From Poteriospumella lacustris (lineage: Eukaryota > Sar > Chrysophyceae > Chromulinales > Dinobryaceae), in the NCBI GenBank assembly GCA_008000375.1, contig SMOI01000005.1, positions 31,030-95,029 on the forward strand: 64,000 nucleotides of DNA, given 5' to 3'. The translations under genes were made by a program, and so were the position numbers. The notes beneath the pieces were generated by a model. The model made no database searches. It was not told the DNA's origin and saw only the letters and a program-made list of their open reading frames with translations. Positions 33,209 through 44,268 of the stretch are shown one piece after another. The first letter of the stretch is position 1, and the number at the start of each line of letters is the position of its first letter.

Positions 33209-34773
33209 ATGACGTCAAAGGAAGGTGCTCTGATCAACGCGGCGGCCGCCGTCCGTGATTACCATGTTGATCCGCGCTTGGAATACAGAACTATTGCTGG
33301 TGTTCAGGGTCCTCTCGTTATCTTGGAAAATGTCAAGTCTCCTCGCTTTGCGGAGATTGTGAACATTACCCTTGGTGACGGTGAAGCGCGTGTTGGTCAA
33401 GTTCTTGAGGTTGCCGGTAACAAGGCAGTTGTGCAGATTTTCGAGGGAACTTCTGGCATTGACAACACTAAGACTCGCTGCAAGTTCATGGGTGATGTTT
33501 TGAAGATGCCTATTTCGGAGGAAATGCTTGGTAGAAGTAAGTATCTTAAATTGTGGAACTATTAAGATGACATCGAATAACATGTCCGTAATTTTTAGCG
33601 TTCAACGGATCTGGTCGCCAAATTGACAAGGCCCCTGCTGTGTTGGCTGAGGACTACTTGGATATCATGGGTATGCCTATCAACCCCGCCTCGAGAGACT
33701 ACCCTAAGGCTATGATCCAGACTGGTATCTCCGCTATCGACGTCATGAACTCCGTCGCTCGTGGTCAGAAGATTCCTCTTTTCTCTGCTGCCGGTCTTCC
33801 TCACAACGAAGTCGCTGCCCAAATTGTGAGACAGTCGTCCTTGGTGCAACTTAAGGACACGTTGGACGGTCACGAGGAGAACTTCGCCGTGGTGTTCGGT
33901 GCTATGGGTGTCAACATGGAGACTGCCCGCTTTTTCAGAAATGACTTCGAAGAGTCGGGTGCCATGGAGCGTACTGCGCTTTTCTTGAACTTGGCCAACG
34001 ATCCCACCATTGAGCGTATCATTACTCCCCGTTTGGCCTTGTCCACGGCTGAGTACCTGGCTTACGAGCGTGATTTGCACGTGTTGTGTATCTTGACTGA
34101 TATGTCTTCGTATGCTGATGCCTTGCGTGAGGTTTCTGCTGCCAGAGAAGAAGTTCCTGGTCGCAGAGGTTATCCTGGTTATATGTACACTGACTTGTCG
34201 ACAATTTATGAGCGTGCTGGTCGTATTGTTGGCAGAAACGGATCTATCACCCAGTTCCCTATCTTGACCATGCCTAACGATGATATCACTCACCCTATTC
34301 CTGATCTGACGGGCTATATCACTGAGGGTCAGATTTACTTGGACCGCAAATTACAATCGAAAGAAATTTTCCCTCCTATCAACGTGCTTCCATCTTTGTC
34401 TCGTTTGATGAAGTCTGCCATTGGTGAGGGTATGACCCGCGAAGATCACGGCGCTGTATCGAATCAGTTGTACTCATCGTATGCCCGTGGTAAGGATGTT
34501 ATGGCCATGAAGGCTGTCGTCGGTGAAGAAGCCTTGTCCCCCGAGGATCACTTGTTCATCAAGTTCGTCGAGAAGTTCGAGGGCAAGTTCATTGCTCAGG
34601 GCAGCTACCAAAACCGCTCCATCTTCGAATCATTGGATTTGGCTTGGGAACTTCTCCGAACGTTCCCTCCCAACTTGCTCAACAAGATCGATCCTGGTAC
34701 TCGCGACAAGTACTATCCTCGTGGAAAGACTTTCGGCAGACCTCCTTATGTTGCCCCCAAGGGTCACCATTAA
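33209..34773 (+). CDS. ATP6V1B: V-type H+-ATPase subunit B
   Basis: Two exons (33209-33536, 33599-34773; 62-nt intron) encode 500 residues, the normal length. Subunit B is the non-catalytic nucleotide-binding subunit of the V1 sector that acidifies vacuoles and endosomes. The sequence is very strongly conserved: [32 protein letters not shown] across the intron, [84 protein letters not shown] and a C-terminal FPPNLLNKI. As in other B subunits there is no classical Walker A. The gene is complete and its codon use is ordinary. Confidence 0.98.
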
Positions 34774-35205
34774 GCGGTCGGTACAACATTAACTGGAATC
34801 GTTTCAGTATTTGTGGAGAAGGTCTTGGATTGGAGTTTTTCGCGCCTTTTTGTTCTTGGCGACTTGTGTCGATATTGATAGTTTTCCATCTCTACAGATG
34901 GGCCCTTCTTTCCATGCGAATCTCGTTCTCGAGTAGGCTTCGCAATGGTCTTGATTTGTGCCGTGGTAGGTGCTCATCAAGCTCATCGGATAGAAGTTAG
35001 CATGCACAAAAGAAAAAAGTTTATAAAAATAACTTTGTGTAAACATTGGAAATTATGTTGTTTGTTTTGTACTTAAGTGTTATTGTTGAAAAAGTGTTCC
35101 CAAGTTGTGCCATTGACAGTCACTTTCAATTTTAGAATCGGACCCGTGTGTCCTTGGGCGTCAGGAACTTACTGCACGGCGACAAAAACGTATTTTCCAA
35201 CCAAT
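34774..35205. other. Intergenic region upstream of WDR33
   Basis: No gene is visible. A TTTCAATTTTAG ending near 35135 looks like a splice acceptor, so the WDR33 gene may have an additional upstream exon here. Confidence 0.35.
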
Positions 35206-37085
35206 ATGTTGATGTGTACAACTGCATATGTATCACAATACGGTATCCGTAGAGAGCCTTGTTCTGAAGAAACGAGAAAGCCAAGTGGAAGTGCACCCAA
35301 CAATAACAACGGACGGACACTCATTCGGTATGTGAAGCCTGCAGGAAAACGGGTCGCCTCGATCGATGATCTTGCCTGCCCACCGTCGAGTTTGAGTGAG
35401 AAGAAGACTTTCTTTGGCGGGTGGTTGAAATGCACCCAGAACACAATACAAAGACAAAAGAGATTGTTACCAATGTTCAATTTGAATGACGATGAAGATC
35501 GTCCTGCGGGAGGAGCGCAGCAAGCGGATCGCGATTTTTATCGTAAGAACTTCACTCATTTCAACTCGGTGACCAACTATTTAGATCATCGATTGGACTC
35601 TGCTGGTGATGACTTCACTCAAACCCCTCAGCCACATTACTCTTCGTTAGTCGATCAATTGCCTATGTATGGCTATCGAAATAATCCTGCTGATGGTGTT
35701 TGTATGAAGTTTTTGAAGAGAGGTTTCACGAAACCTCACAGAGTAATCTTCAATGCTGCTGTGTGGTCAGCAGATACACGGTGGTTAGTGCTTGGAACCT
35801 CTCTGGGTGATCTTGCCCTATGGGAAGGCGAGGCTCTTAAGGTCCATAAAATTATCTCTGTGCCAGCACACAAGGAGCTTCACAGTGACGGTGAGCGCAT
35901 CAAAGAACACATTCCGATTACCTCTATGGCATGGAAGCGATATGGTAATTTGATGGCCACAGGTGATAGTCGCGGTCTCATTCAGTATTGTGATGAAACG
36001 TATCGCAACGTCTTCGTTACCAAAAACGCTCACACTGCTGCCGTGAGAGGATTGTCATTTTCTCCGCTGGATACGAAGCTGGCATCTTGCAGTGATGATT
36101 CGAAAGTGCACATTTGGACGCCAGGTTTCGATCGACCAGATCATGTCTTACAGGGCCATCTAAACGACGTTAAATGTCTAGATTGGCATCCTTATCGTTC
36201 TCTCATTGCATCGGGATCTCGTGATGCATCCATTCGATTGTGGGACCCCAGACAATCACAATGTTTGTCAACGATCACGGCTCATAAACGTCAAGTAAAC
36301 TGCTGCCAATGGAATCAGAACGGAAATTGGTTAGCCAGTGGGTCGACTGATGGTTTGATCAAGATTTATGATATTCGGATGATGCGTGAGATGGAAGTGT
36401 GGAGAGGCCAAAATAGTGAAGTGTGTCGTATCGCTTGGCATCCCATTCACGAAACATTGATGGTCTCTGGAGGATTCAATGGATCGTTAGCTTACTGGAT
36501 GTGTGGGCAGCATCAGGTATAAAACGTGGAATGAATTGCTTTGAAGAATGACTTTGATGTGTAACGTGTTTTTTCTTGTTTGTGTAGACGCCTCATTCGA
36601 TCATTGGTGATGCACATCGGCAAATGATTGAAATGCTTGCTTGGCATCCTGGTGGATACGTTCTGGCATCAGGATCTCACGATTGTTTGTTGAAGTTCTG
36701 GTGTCGCGAACCCCCAGGAAGTCGCTTGGATCCAAGTATCGGCGAAGCCCAAGATAATGCCCCTGTGTACATGCATGGACCGTTGCCGGTTGGTACGGGT
36801 TACGTCCAAGTGCGTCAACCGGTCACCTTTGTCAATGCTGAACCACGCCATGATCGCGGCGATAGAGATGGTCGTGGTCGTGGAGATCGCAATGCAGCGA
36901 TTCCTTCCGTCATCCGAAACATTCCCAGAAACAATTACAACAGTCAGCGTGGTGGTGGTGGTGGCGGTGGTGGTGGCGGTGGCGACCGCTTTGGCGACCG
37001 CGGTGGCGATCGCGGTGGCGGTGGGCGTCAAAATTATTATGGTGGAACTCCCTCTGACAGTCGAAAACGGAAGTACGAGGGTTAA
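35206..37085 (+). CDS. WDR33: WD-repeat polyadenylation factor WDR33 (Pfs2/FY)
   Basis: Exons 35206-36516 and 36588-37085 (71-nt intron) give about 602 residues. WDR33 is the CPSF subunit that, with CPSF30, reads the AAUAAA signal during mRNA 3' end formation. After a lead segment containing the family's NNPADGVCMKFLK comes a seven-bladed WD40 propeller: LVLGTSLGDLALWEG, AHTAAVRGLSFSP, LASCSDDSKVHIW, GHLNDVKCLDWHP, ASGSRDASIRLWDP, AHKRQVNCCQWN and IEMLAWHPGGYVLASGSHD. The C-terminus is Arg/Gly-rich with a run of about 11 Gly, as in many RNA-binding tails. The start is uncertain: the ATG at 35206 is the first in frame, while an ATG at 35473 (MFNLNDD) would also give the full propeller. Confidence 0.92.
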
Positions 37086-37427
37086 CTCTTTCCATAAAAA
37101 TTGTAAATAATTCGATGCGGATCTGCGATCCATATTATTGCCTTCTTTGGATACCAGAACTGCATCGCTATGTTTACTCTTCGGCAGGGAGAGACGGAGG
37201 TAGAGGGCAACAAGACTCCATCGTCGTCGTCGTCGTGTCGCGCTGTCATCGAAAATTTTCGCCAATCTGCAAGTCTTGGGAAATGATTGTAAAGCCAATA
37301 GATTCACAGATATATGTGCTCAACAAAGCAAGCGAGTTTGCAACGAATCTTGATTTCCGTTGTGGAAGGAAATATCAGGGTTCTTATCAGAACGTTTTAG
37401 CTCCCTTTTTGGTTTCATAGAAGAAAA
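37086..37427. other. Intergenic region
   Basis: This 342-bp gap has a short GTC/GTCGTC run (37220-37235) and no supported gene. Confidence 0.4.
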
Positions 37428-38054
37428 ATGCCCCATGGTGGTGGCGGCGGCGGTGGCCCAGGAGGAGGAGGAGGGGGAGGAGGAGGTCCCGGAGGCGGAG
37501 GACATGGCTTTGGCGGTCGTGGATTTGGTGGACCTGGATTTGGTGGACCAGGTTGGGGACGTGGATGGGGTCCAGGATGGGGCCCGGGATGGGGTCCTGG
37601 TTGGTGGGGTCCAGGGTGGGGTCCTGGTTGGGGCCCGGGCCCGGGATATTGGGGACCTCCCCCACCAGGATTATTTTGGCTTTGCTGTGGCTCTCCCTAC
37701 GCTTATCCCCCTCGTGAACCTGAAATTATTGTCGTGAACAGCGCAGACCGATCAACGCAACCTCCTCCTTCCTCTAATCCGGTTGGAGATGCCGTCGTTG
37801 TGTCACCGATCGCTGGGTCGGCGGAAGTTGTATCCTCCTATGCAGAGGTTTACACAGATGATTATGAATCTGGATTAAGTGAGATGCGGTGCTATCTTAC
37901 GATACCATCGGATGCCGAAATGGGCCAAATATTGCGGATCAACATGGATGGGACAGAAAAAACAATTCAGATCCCGGGTTATGTTTCTCCTGGCGAAAAG
38001 GTTGTGGTTGTGGCTAATGCTGTCTCAGCGCCACTTGAGGCGAAGCTTATTTGA
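37428..38054 (+). CDS. Gly/Pro/Trp-repeat protein with a C-terminal beta domain
   Basis: A single exon of 208 residues. Residues 1-75 are almost pure Gly, Pro, Trp and Phe, first poly-Gly blocks and then tandem GWGPGWGP units. They lead to a hydrophobic Cys/Tyr-containing patch (PGLFWLCCGSPYAYPP). The last ~75 residues form a likely small beta domain: CYLTIPSDAEMGQILRINMD then TIQIPGYVSPGEKVVVVA. This resembles the short 'V-x-V-P-x-G-x-x-P-G-x-x-F' units seen in many algal and protist proteins. The first part could form a self-associating or membrane-edge segment. There is no signal peptide, and its function is not known to me. Confidence 0.7.
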   Translation: MPHGGGGGGGPGGGGGGGGGPGGGGHGFGGRGFGGPGFGGPGWGRGWGPGWGPGWGPGWWGPGWGPGWGPGPGYWGPPPPGLFWLCCGSPYAYPPREPEIIVVNSADRSTQPPPSSNPVGDAVVVSPIAGSAEVVSSYAEVYTDDYESGLSEMRCYLTIPSDAEMGQILRINMDGTEKTIQIPGYVSPGEKVVVVANAVSAPLEAKLI

Positions 38055-38304
38055 GATGTAGATATCATACTGTAGAAGTTTTGGGAGTATCACACTGTAT
38101 AATGCAAGGTGAAGTCACATGAGGCTGTTTATTCATTTCGTTCGTAATGTTGAGTCCCTTTTCACTTGAATGAAGATTCATAGGTCCAAACGTATCTGGA
38201 CAAACGTAGAACAAGAGTCTTGGTCACCAATAGGGAAGTTGTATGGGTTACAGTGTTACTTAACAGCGTAACAAAAGAGAAAAGCGTTACATTTTTGGCG
38301 TGCG

Positions 38305-39711
38305 ATGCTTTGGTCTGTGGCAACTCCAAACTGGCAAGTCGTCACAAGTCGTCTGTATGGTGTATTTCATAATTGGAATCACTTCTTTCTCCTCTTCTGG
38401 AAGCGAACGACTGATAGCGGAGGAATGCTTATGTTGCTGGTCGTGATGGCGCTGGTATGCGCTGCAGTTGGCATAAATCAAGTTGCCGCAAACGAAGAAC
38501 CGAACAAATATGGTTCACATGTCAGTCGTTGTGAATTCGAAGCTCTAAAACTTGGAACAGAGTTGTCAGACATCTACAATGCGCCTGATTTGTCTCATGA
38601 CTGGTTTCAGCGCGTCTATCAAAATGAAATCGTTGAGAAGTTGGGATTTGCCCCATGGATGGCCAACGGAATTCCTGGGTCAGGAAACACTTTAACGGGT
38701 CAAAATGCTCGCGATTTGCACACTAAGAATCATTGGGTGGGTAGTTCTACAGATAGTAGCCCATATACTATCCTAAACCACAAGTGGATATACATGTTCG
38801 GGGACAGTACAACACGGCAAATGTGGGCTTCCTATGCTGCTCCATTCAAAGGCAATAACTTCGAACGAAATGCGAAGGAATGGACTCGAAGCTATTGCTC
38901 GAAGCAAGATCATCGAAAGCGTCACGGAGACCATGGACATTTTGATGACGAAGGTTGGCGAGGGCCTTGTGGGAAAAATGAAGTTACCTGCCATATCTCG
39001 GGGTACGGGGACAGAGGGCTGCTGAGTTACGATTGGAAGCACTTTCCGTTTGAAGATTATGATGAATTTATGTGGAGTGATCAAGGCCCATGGATTGCTG
39101 GATTTTCTGGGGAAGGTGTCCGGCGACCTGATCTTCTGACGATTCAAATGGGCCTTCATTCATGTTGGCATGCCGTTCCTGAAGGAATGTACAGTCAGCA
39201 TCTCAACGGTACCAATCAGCAAATGATCGATACACACATTAATGATGTGACAAAGCTATTCTCGGCAGTGAGAAGAGCCATTGACACGCAGCCGAAAGAT
39301 CCAGCCGCTCAACGAAATGCAACTACTGTTGTTATCTTGACGTCGGGTGTGACTGGGCTAGGAGAAGCGGGTCTGAAAACGGATGCATGTATTCAGAAAA
39401 TGAATCGTGTAGTGTCTAGAGCAGCTCACGAACACAATTTTGTTGTGCTCGATCGAGGTGAAATTGAAAGAAGGTTTCTGCACAAGTCACTATTCGCACA
39501 AGATGTGACCGTTCCCCTCGAAATGCACCTTATCCAGCCAGCGCAGAATATCATCGCAACATCACTTCTTGATATATACCGATGTGCTCTTCGGTTCGAT
39601 ATTTCTCGATCGAAGAAGGCTGGCGACCCCGCGGTCACTTATCCGCTCAAGATTGATGTGAAGCCTATTGATGGCCACGCGCGCCCACTGCACATGCCAC
39701 CACCAGCATAG
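38305..39711 (+). CDS. Secreted or Golgi SGNH-like (PC-esterase/NXPE type) protein
   Basis: A single exon of 468 residues from 38305. An internal ATG at 38425 would start directly at a clean signal peptide (MLMLLVVMALVCAAVG, cleavage near QVAA|NEE) and may be the true start. The catalytic block WIYMFGDSTTRQMWAS carries the GDS nucleophile motif typical of the TBL/NXPE/PC-esterase group, which O-acetylate or deacetylate glycans. Later come LTIQMGLHSCWH and EMHLIQPAQN, the latter a candidate for the catalytic His. A classical D-x-x-H is not obvious. I infer a lumenal glycan-modifying role; substrate unknown. Confidence 0.65.
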   Translation: MLWSVATPNWQVVTSRLYGVFHNWNHFFLLFWKRTTDSGGMLMLLVVMALVCAAVGINQVAANEEPNKYGSHVSRCEFEALKLGTELSDIYNAPDLSHDWFQRVYQNEIVEKLGFAPWMANGIPGSGNTLTGQNARDLHTKNHWVGSSTDSSPYTILNHKWIYMFGDSTTRQMWASYAAPFKGNNFERNAKEWTRSYCSKQDHRKRHGDHGHFDDEGWRGPCGKNEVTCHISGYGDRGLLSYDWKHFPFEDYDEFMWSDQGPWIAGFSGEGVRRPDLLTIQMGLHSCWHAVPEGMYSQHLNGTNQQMIDTHINDVTKLFSAVRRAIDTQPKDPAAQRNATTVVILTSGVTGLGEAGLKTDACIQKMNRVVSRAAHEHNFVVLDRGEIERRFLHKSLFAQDVTVPLEMHLIQPAQNIIATSLLDIYRCALRFDISRSKKAGDPAVTYPLKIDVKPIDGHARPLHMPPPA

Positions 39712-39802
39712 GATCAATATCGCTAATCCAAACGTATAATATCAGCGCTAATTATTCCTTATTTACAAAAGTTGCTGCTGTCCATTGCCATTGTCAACCC
39801 GC

Positions 39803-40048
39803 TTATTTCATCTTGGACTCGGTGAAAAGAACGTGTTTTCGGACCACTGGGTCATACTGCAAAGAAAAACAAAGAAAGAGGTGAATTCAGAGTCAAGGTT
39901 AGAACGTTGATAAGAAGAAGCCGCGTACCTTCATCAGATTGAGCTTTTGGGGAACATTGCGAACATTCTTGGTCGTCACATAGAAGAAGCCAGTGCCAGC
40001 GGTGGACAAAAGCTTCAACGCGATAATCTTTCCCTTTGCCTTGGCCAT
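39803..40048 (-). CDS. MRPL33: Ribosomal protein bL33 (organellar)
   Basis: Two very short exons, 40048-39929 and 39856-39803, with a 72-nt phase-0 intron, encode 57 residues. They match bL33 end to end: [18 protein letters not shown], then [11 protein letters not shown], then PQKLNLMK across the intron to [17 protein letters not shown]. The protein is a bacterial-type large-subunit protein and so serves mitochondrial or plastid ribosomes. There is no cleavable presequence; the basic N-terminus may act as an uncleaved mitochondrial signal, as in other eukaryotic L33 proteins. The gene is easily missed because each exon is under 125 nt. Confidence 0.93.
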
Positions 40049-40551
40049 ATTCTCTTTTTGCTTGTCCAGACTTGTCTTGGATTATGATTGTACCGCTGTC
40101 ACTTTGTTCGGGGATCAAAAACCAATCGGAAGAAGCCAAGCGATAGCAAAGCAACCAGCAGAGAACGCACCCGACCGAAACCACACAGCGACGCAGAGCG
40201 CTGCACTGAAAACTACCCAAACCCTTAAAAACCTCAGTTTATAGGAAGGAATTCGAACACATGTCCGCCGATCCGCCGAGTGAGTAGCGGCGCAGCCTTC
40301 CCTATCCTTGTTTCATGTTAACCAATGATGTTAAGCACGGAAAGTTTTAACATTAGAAATCGTTAATCTTTAAAAATAATAAAGAGCGACGAAAAAGACA
40401 GCTTTTCCTGCCGCCGCATGGCACGAAAAATGTTCCACGAAAGAAAGAACAAACAAATGAAGACGAAGAAAGGAGAGCCACTCAATTGCTGGTATAGTAC
40501 ATACTGAAAAAAGAGTTTGGCATATCGCTGACCAACCAAAAGATCACTAAC
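40049..40551. other. Intergenic region between bL33 and the Tubby-like gene
   Basis: About 500 bp that must contain the bL33 promoter and the Tubby-like 3' end. There is an AATAATAAAG stretch at 40375-40384. No RNA gene or repeat was supported. Confidence 0.35.
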
Positions 40552-42654
40552 TTAGTCACATGCGATCTTTGAGTCAAATGAACTGAGTGTAACAGCGAAG
40601 GCCTGGAAAGGAGAAATAGGCCACTGCATGTCCATGGTGAACTCATCTTTTCCCACACGTCCGAATTGCAACACTACCGAGTTTTGCTCTTCAGGATCGA
40701 CCAACTGGAAGTTCTTCACCGATGCCATCGTCACTCGACCGTTGAAGTTGAGCACATATGCTCCTACTTGTTCGTTCCAGCGGGGTGGCTTGTTGATCAA
40801 ATACACCATGTCACGGAAATTGCGATCCTTGATACGAGTCAACATGTCATCATTTGTTCCCGTGCCATTGGGACCCATCGAATCACGCCACTTGATAATC
40901 TCCAAATTCTCTGTCACACCCGGAAGCGCAACCTGCATTTTGCGAGGTCCGCGCGAGCCCAACACATTCGCGGCATACATGACACCGCCCATTTCGCATC
41001 GGACGTTGGTGTTTTGGTTGTCATCATTGTCAGCACCGTCTTTAGGGTTGATACCATCATCAAAGACTTGGAACTCTGTTCCCACGAAGTTGGAACGAAG
41101 TTTGCCCAAATAGTTACTACCACTTCTATTCAGATCGTTTTGGTCTGTACAACAGATTTAAAAGGCGGTTAAAACATGGGGCGAGACACAGAGCAAGTCA
41201 CGAGGTAGATGAACACGTACCCATAGAAATGAGGTAGTTGGACGTCTTGTTCTTTGGCCGCTTCTTCGATGCCATGAGGAAAACGTCTCCCTCTTTCAGA
41301 TATAGTGAGTATATAGGGAAAAGCTTGTTGGTACCGCTCTTGTTACGTCGGATGTAACACTGGATGACACCACATTGACGAGGGATGGGAGTGGTGAGGA
41401 ATCGGCGCATATTCGACAAATCTGGCGGAATTTGTACGGAAGGGGCATTCGGAATGGCTCTGGGCACGTCCACTTCACGATCGTCCAAAGCGGATCCTCG
41501 TTCTCCACCCTTTCCATAACGAGAATCTTCCTCGCGGTCGCGACCATAACGATCCCGATCCATCGATCCTCCTGTGGCGTTTCTGCCATCCCAAGCACCG
41601 CCACGACTGTTACTCTCCCGATCATCGTAGGCATCACGGCCATTTTTGTTGGGGCGAGCCTCTCGCCCAGTTGCTTCACGAGATTTTGCACCACCACGGG
41701 CACCGTTGTACGTATGATCTTCTTCCTCTTCAAAGTCATTGCGACGGTCTCCACCTCGTCGTCCTTCGCTACGATCAGGATCACGATACATGCCGCTGCG
41801 GCGATCACGTTCCCGATCTCTGTCGCGATCGTCCTCCCGGTCATCTAAACGCAACGTCCTGACACCTTTTCTCGCAGAACCGTATTCTTCTTCCTCGAAG
41901 TCATGATTACGTCGATTGTTGCGCTCCTCGCGGTCGCCTCGATCGCGGTCCGTTGAAGCACGGGTACCACCACTTCGGCTATTGGCTGAATTGCGACCAC
42001 TTCGACGGTCTCGATCATCTTCTTCGTCCGAAAAATTTGCTCTGCGTGAATTGTTGGATCTTGGTGCACTGGTCAATGGTTTATCTCTCGCTTCTCTACA
42101 TGACGGAACAACAGTTACATTGGTTCGATCACAGATAGCGCTTCAGGTAACGTACTCTGCATCTTTCAGAACCGATTTCGGAGCAGAAAATTGACGAATT
42201 GCTGGAGTAAATTGGCCATCTCCAGAGGAGCGCATAGGGCTTGGAGCGCTAACATTGCTCTCAATTGAACTTCTCACCATTCCAGCTACATGAACAGCCG
42301 TTGCGATGAGAAAATGCTGAAGACACGAGGAAGAATGAACGCAAATCATACCAGCGGAATGCGAATTTTGCCGCTTTTTTAATGCCAGTTCTCTTTGACT
42401 GGCTAACATTCTAGCGCGACTACCAGCGGCGCCGCCGATTCCAGCGCTACCGAACCCGTCGTCATTATCATCGAAGTCCCGATCTCGCTGATTGGAAGCT
42501 GTTGATGGGCGACCTGAAAAGTAACCGACATGAAAAGTTTAAAAAGATCCATCCGGCGACTGTTCAACCGTCTTTCAACCGCTAACGTACTTGTAAACTT
42601 GGAAACCGACTTGATTTCAGGAACGTCGTCGAAGTCTGCTTCACTGACGAACAT
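40552..42654 (-). CDS. Tubby-like protein with charged N-terminal region
   Basis: Five exons (42654-42591, 42513-42352, 42285-42156, 42095-41221, 41144-40552) with introns of 77, 66, 60 and 76 nt restore a single frame of 607 residues. The C-terminal ~260 residues form the Tubby domain: GVIQCYIRRNKSGTNKLFPI, FLMASKKRPKNKTSNYLISM, NYLGKLRSNFVGTEFQVFDDG, NVLGSRGPRKMQVALPG, AYVLNFNGRVTMASVKNFQL, VVLQFGRVGKDEFTMD and FAVTLSSFDSKIACD, all near-canonical. Tubby domains bind PI(4,5)P2; tubby/TULP proteins carry membrane cargo into cilia or act near the plasma membrane. The central ~200 residues are a disordered Arg/Asp/Glu/Gly-rich tract (DRDRERDRR-type repeats). A ciliary trafficking role would fit a flagellate but is inferred. 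Confidence 0.93.
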
Positions 42655-43226
42655 GATGAAAACTCAGTCACAAAAAAAAAAAGAGATTTTCACAATCGAC
42701 GAAATCCTTCCAACACCCTGATGATTTTCTTCTGTGAAGATTTTCCAGCTCGCAATTATCGAAAGGAGTGCTTCGGGAGCGAACTGGAACGAGAGCGGAA
42801 ACAGGCCGCCGAAAAGTGATCGTTGCAAATCAGGCGTAAGGAATTCCTCGAACTGTGGTTTGAGGATTTCCCTAAGTTCAACCCGTATCGTGTGATCGCA
42901 CACGTAATCGTTTGATACGTGAAGAGTCTGTCGTATTATTGGTTTGTGAATCAAAAGCAGTTGAAATAGGAATGGTACCATCTCACTTCAGACTGTGAAA
43001 ATTTCTAGACCCAAGATACATCTGCGGGGATATCTTTTTCTTATTTTTTTTTAATCATAAATGGTGCCGAGCGCTTATACTCGCCGAAAAATGCGTGGGA
43101 TGTACGGGTGGTGGCAAAGGAAGCATTAAGCTCTAAACCGCATCATTTCTGCCACAGCCATAGTCTTGCAACCTCTGTCTGTACCGTTACGTATTTACAA
43201 GGCAGGACGCAATATGAATAAACTAA
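42655..43226. other. Intergenic region
   Basis: This holds the upstream region of the Tubby-like gene and the 3' flank of the FkbM gene. Poly-T (43042-43053) and short ORFs only. A 105-codon minus ORF (42664-42981) has no features of a real gene and reads through the likely 5' UTR. Confidence 0.35.
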
Positions 43227-43967
43227 CTATCGCTTCAGAACAAACGAAACCTCGGGGCTGGTTCCACTGTGATTTACTACGTAGCCGCTGTTTTGAAAGC
43301 AATCAAGCATATCTTTTCGCGAAAACTGCAATGAACCGTCGTCTTTCATCAATCGTTCTTCCAATTCCAAAAGGATCTGAGGGACCTGGGGAAGTTTTCC
43401 TGCTTTGCAAAGATCCCGAAACACAGTGTACTCATAACCCTCAATGTCAATCTTCAGAACATCTGGAATTCCAGTGAAAGAGAGCAATCGATGCAAATCG
43501 ATGACGGGTTGTCTCTCTTCCTTCCCGTGGTAACGGACGTACGGGGATGCGGAAAGCGACCCAATGTTGGGGTTCTCGCTTCTCTTAAAAGTAGCATACT
43601 CGGTTTTTGGGCCCAAGCCAATCTTCCAAAACATAGGTTTGGGAGGAACGTTGTCCTTGGTTAGACCCAGGGCGGTTGCAGATCGCTGATAGCAGCCATC
43701 AAACCGCGACACAGATATGGTGGGATCGAATACTTCCACTCGGGCATTCGGGTACCTCTGCAAGATTTGAATTTCGAATGTGGAATCACAACCAGACCCA
43801 ATGGAAATAACGGAAGGAGCTGTGCTGTTGAACACAGACGTGCAGAGATACCAACTGCCATAGTCCTTGTTTGTTGGATCACCACCAAATTTTTCAGTTG
43901 CACAAATTGGTCCAGCGGCCAAAATGGCAAGGGCATTGAGGAGCACAATCAGGACACAGAACCACAT
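43227..43967 (-). CDS. FkbM-family methyltransferase, METTL24-like, secretory
   Basis: A single exon of 246 residues. It begins with a signal peptide (MWFCVLIVLLNALAILAAG). The SAM-dependent core follows: motif I region VISIGSGCDSTFEIQIL, an acidic VEVFDPT turn, KIGLGPKTEYATF, and the FkbM signature VLKIDIEGYEYTVF with LLELEERL. FkbM enzymes methylate hydroxyl groups, often on sugars or small molecules. The vertebrate relative METTL24 is also secretory. The C-terminus (HSGTSPEVSFVLKR) has no retention signal. Substrate unknown. Confidence 0.8.
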   Translation of the reverse strand: MWFCVLIVLLNALAILAAGPICATEKFGGDPTNKDYGSWYLCTSVFNSTAPSVISIGSGCDSTFEIQILQRYPNARVEVFDPTISVSRFDGCYQRSATALGLTKDNVPPKPMFWKIGLGPKTEYATFKRSENPNIGSLSASPYVRYHGKEERQPVIDLHRLLSFTGIPDVLKIDIEGYEYTVFRDLCKAGKLPQVPQILLELEERLMKDDGSLQFSRKDMLDCFQNSGYVVNHSGTSPEVSFVLKR

Positions 43968-44268
43968 TTTTTTCTCTTAGTTTGCTGCTTCGTGCAAGAA
44001 GAATTGTGAACAACAGATCCTTGCCCTTCGCCCAGTGAGCAGCAGTTGCTGTTCGAGATTGGTGGCCGAAATGTTTCCGGGCTGCGTGTTGGGTTTTCTT
44101 CGTTTTCCGAGTTTTTTGAAACGCTTCGAGGAGAAGCGATCTTGGATACCGCAATAAACACTATCTACTTTGCCCCAAATGGATACATGCCACAATCGTT
44201 AGATTTGTGGCGATATCTTCAAAGAAGGCCATGTGAATTTACCGATGATATACACTAGTTGAAAGAGA
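43968..44268. other. Intergenic region between two minus-strand genes
   Basis: About 300 bp containing the promoter of the FkbM gene. A 70-codon plus-strand ORF here (44046-44258) starts only at TTG and is not supported. Confidence 0.35.

Noticed and set aside
42664-42981. 105-codon minus-strand ORF upstream of the Tubby-like gene
   Set aside because: It ends just before the Tubby start, has no recognisable domain and is most simply read as 5' UTR; no splice joins it in phase to exon 1.
30122-43967. A functional glycan-modifying cluster (GT61-like, SGNH-like and FkbM genes)
   Set aside because: The three secretory enzymes are separated by unrelated housekeeping genes on both strands, so the grouping looks accidental.
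44046-44258. 70-codon plus-strand ORF
   Set aside because: It has only a TTG start, overlaps the upstream region of the FkbM gene and shows no protein-like features.
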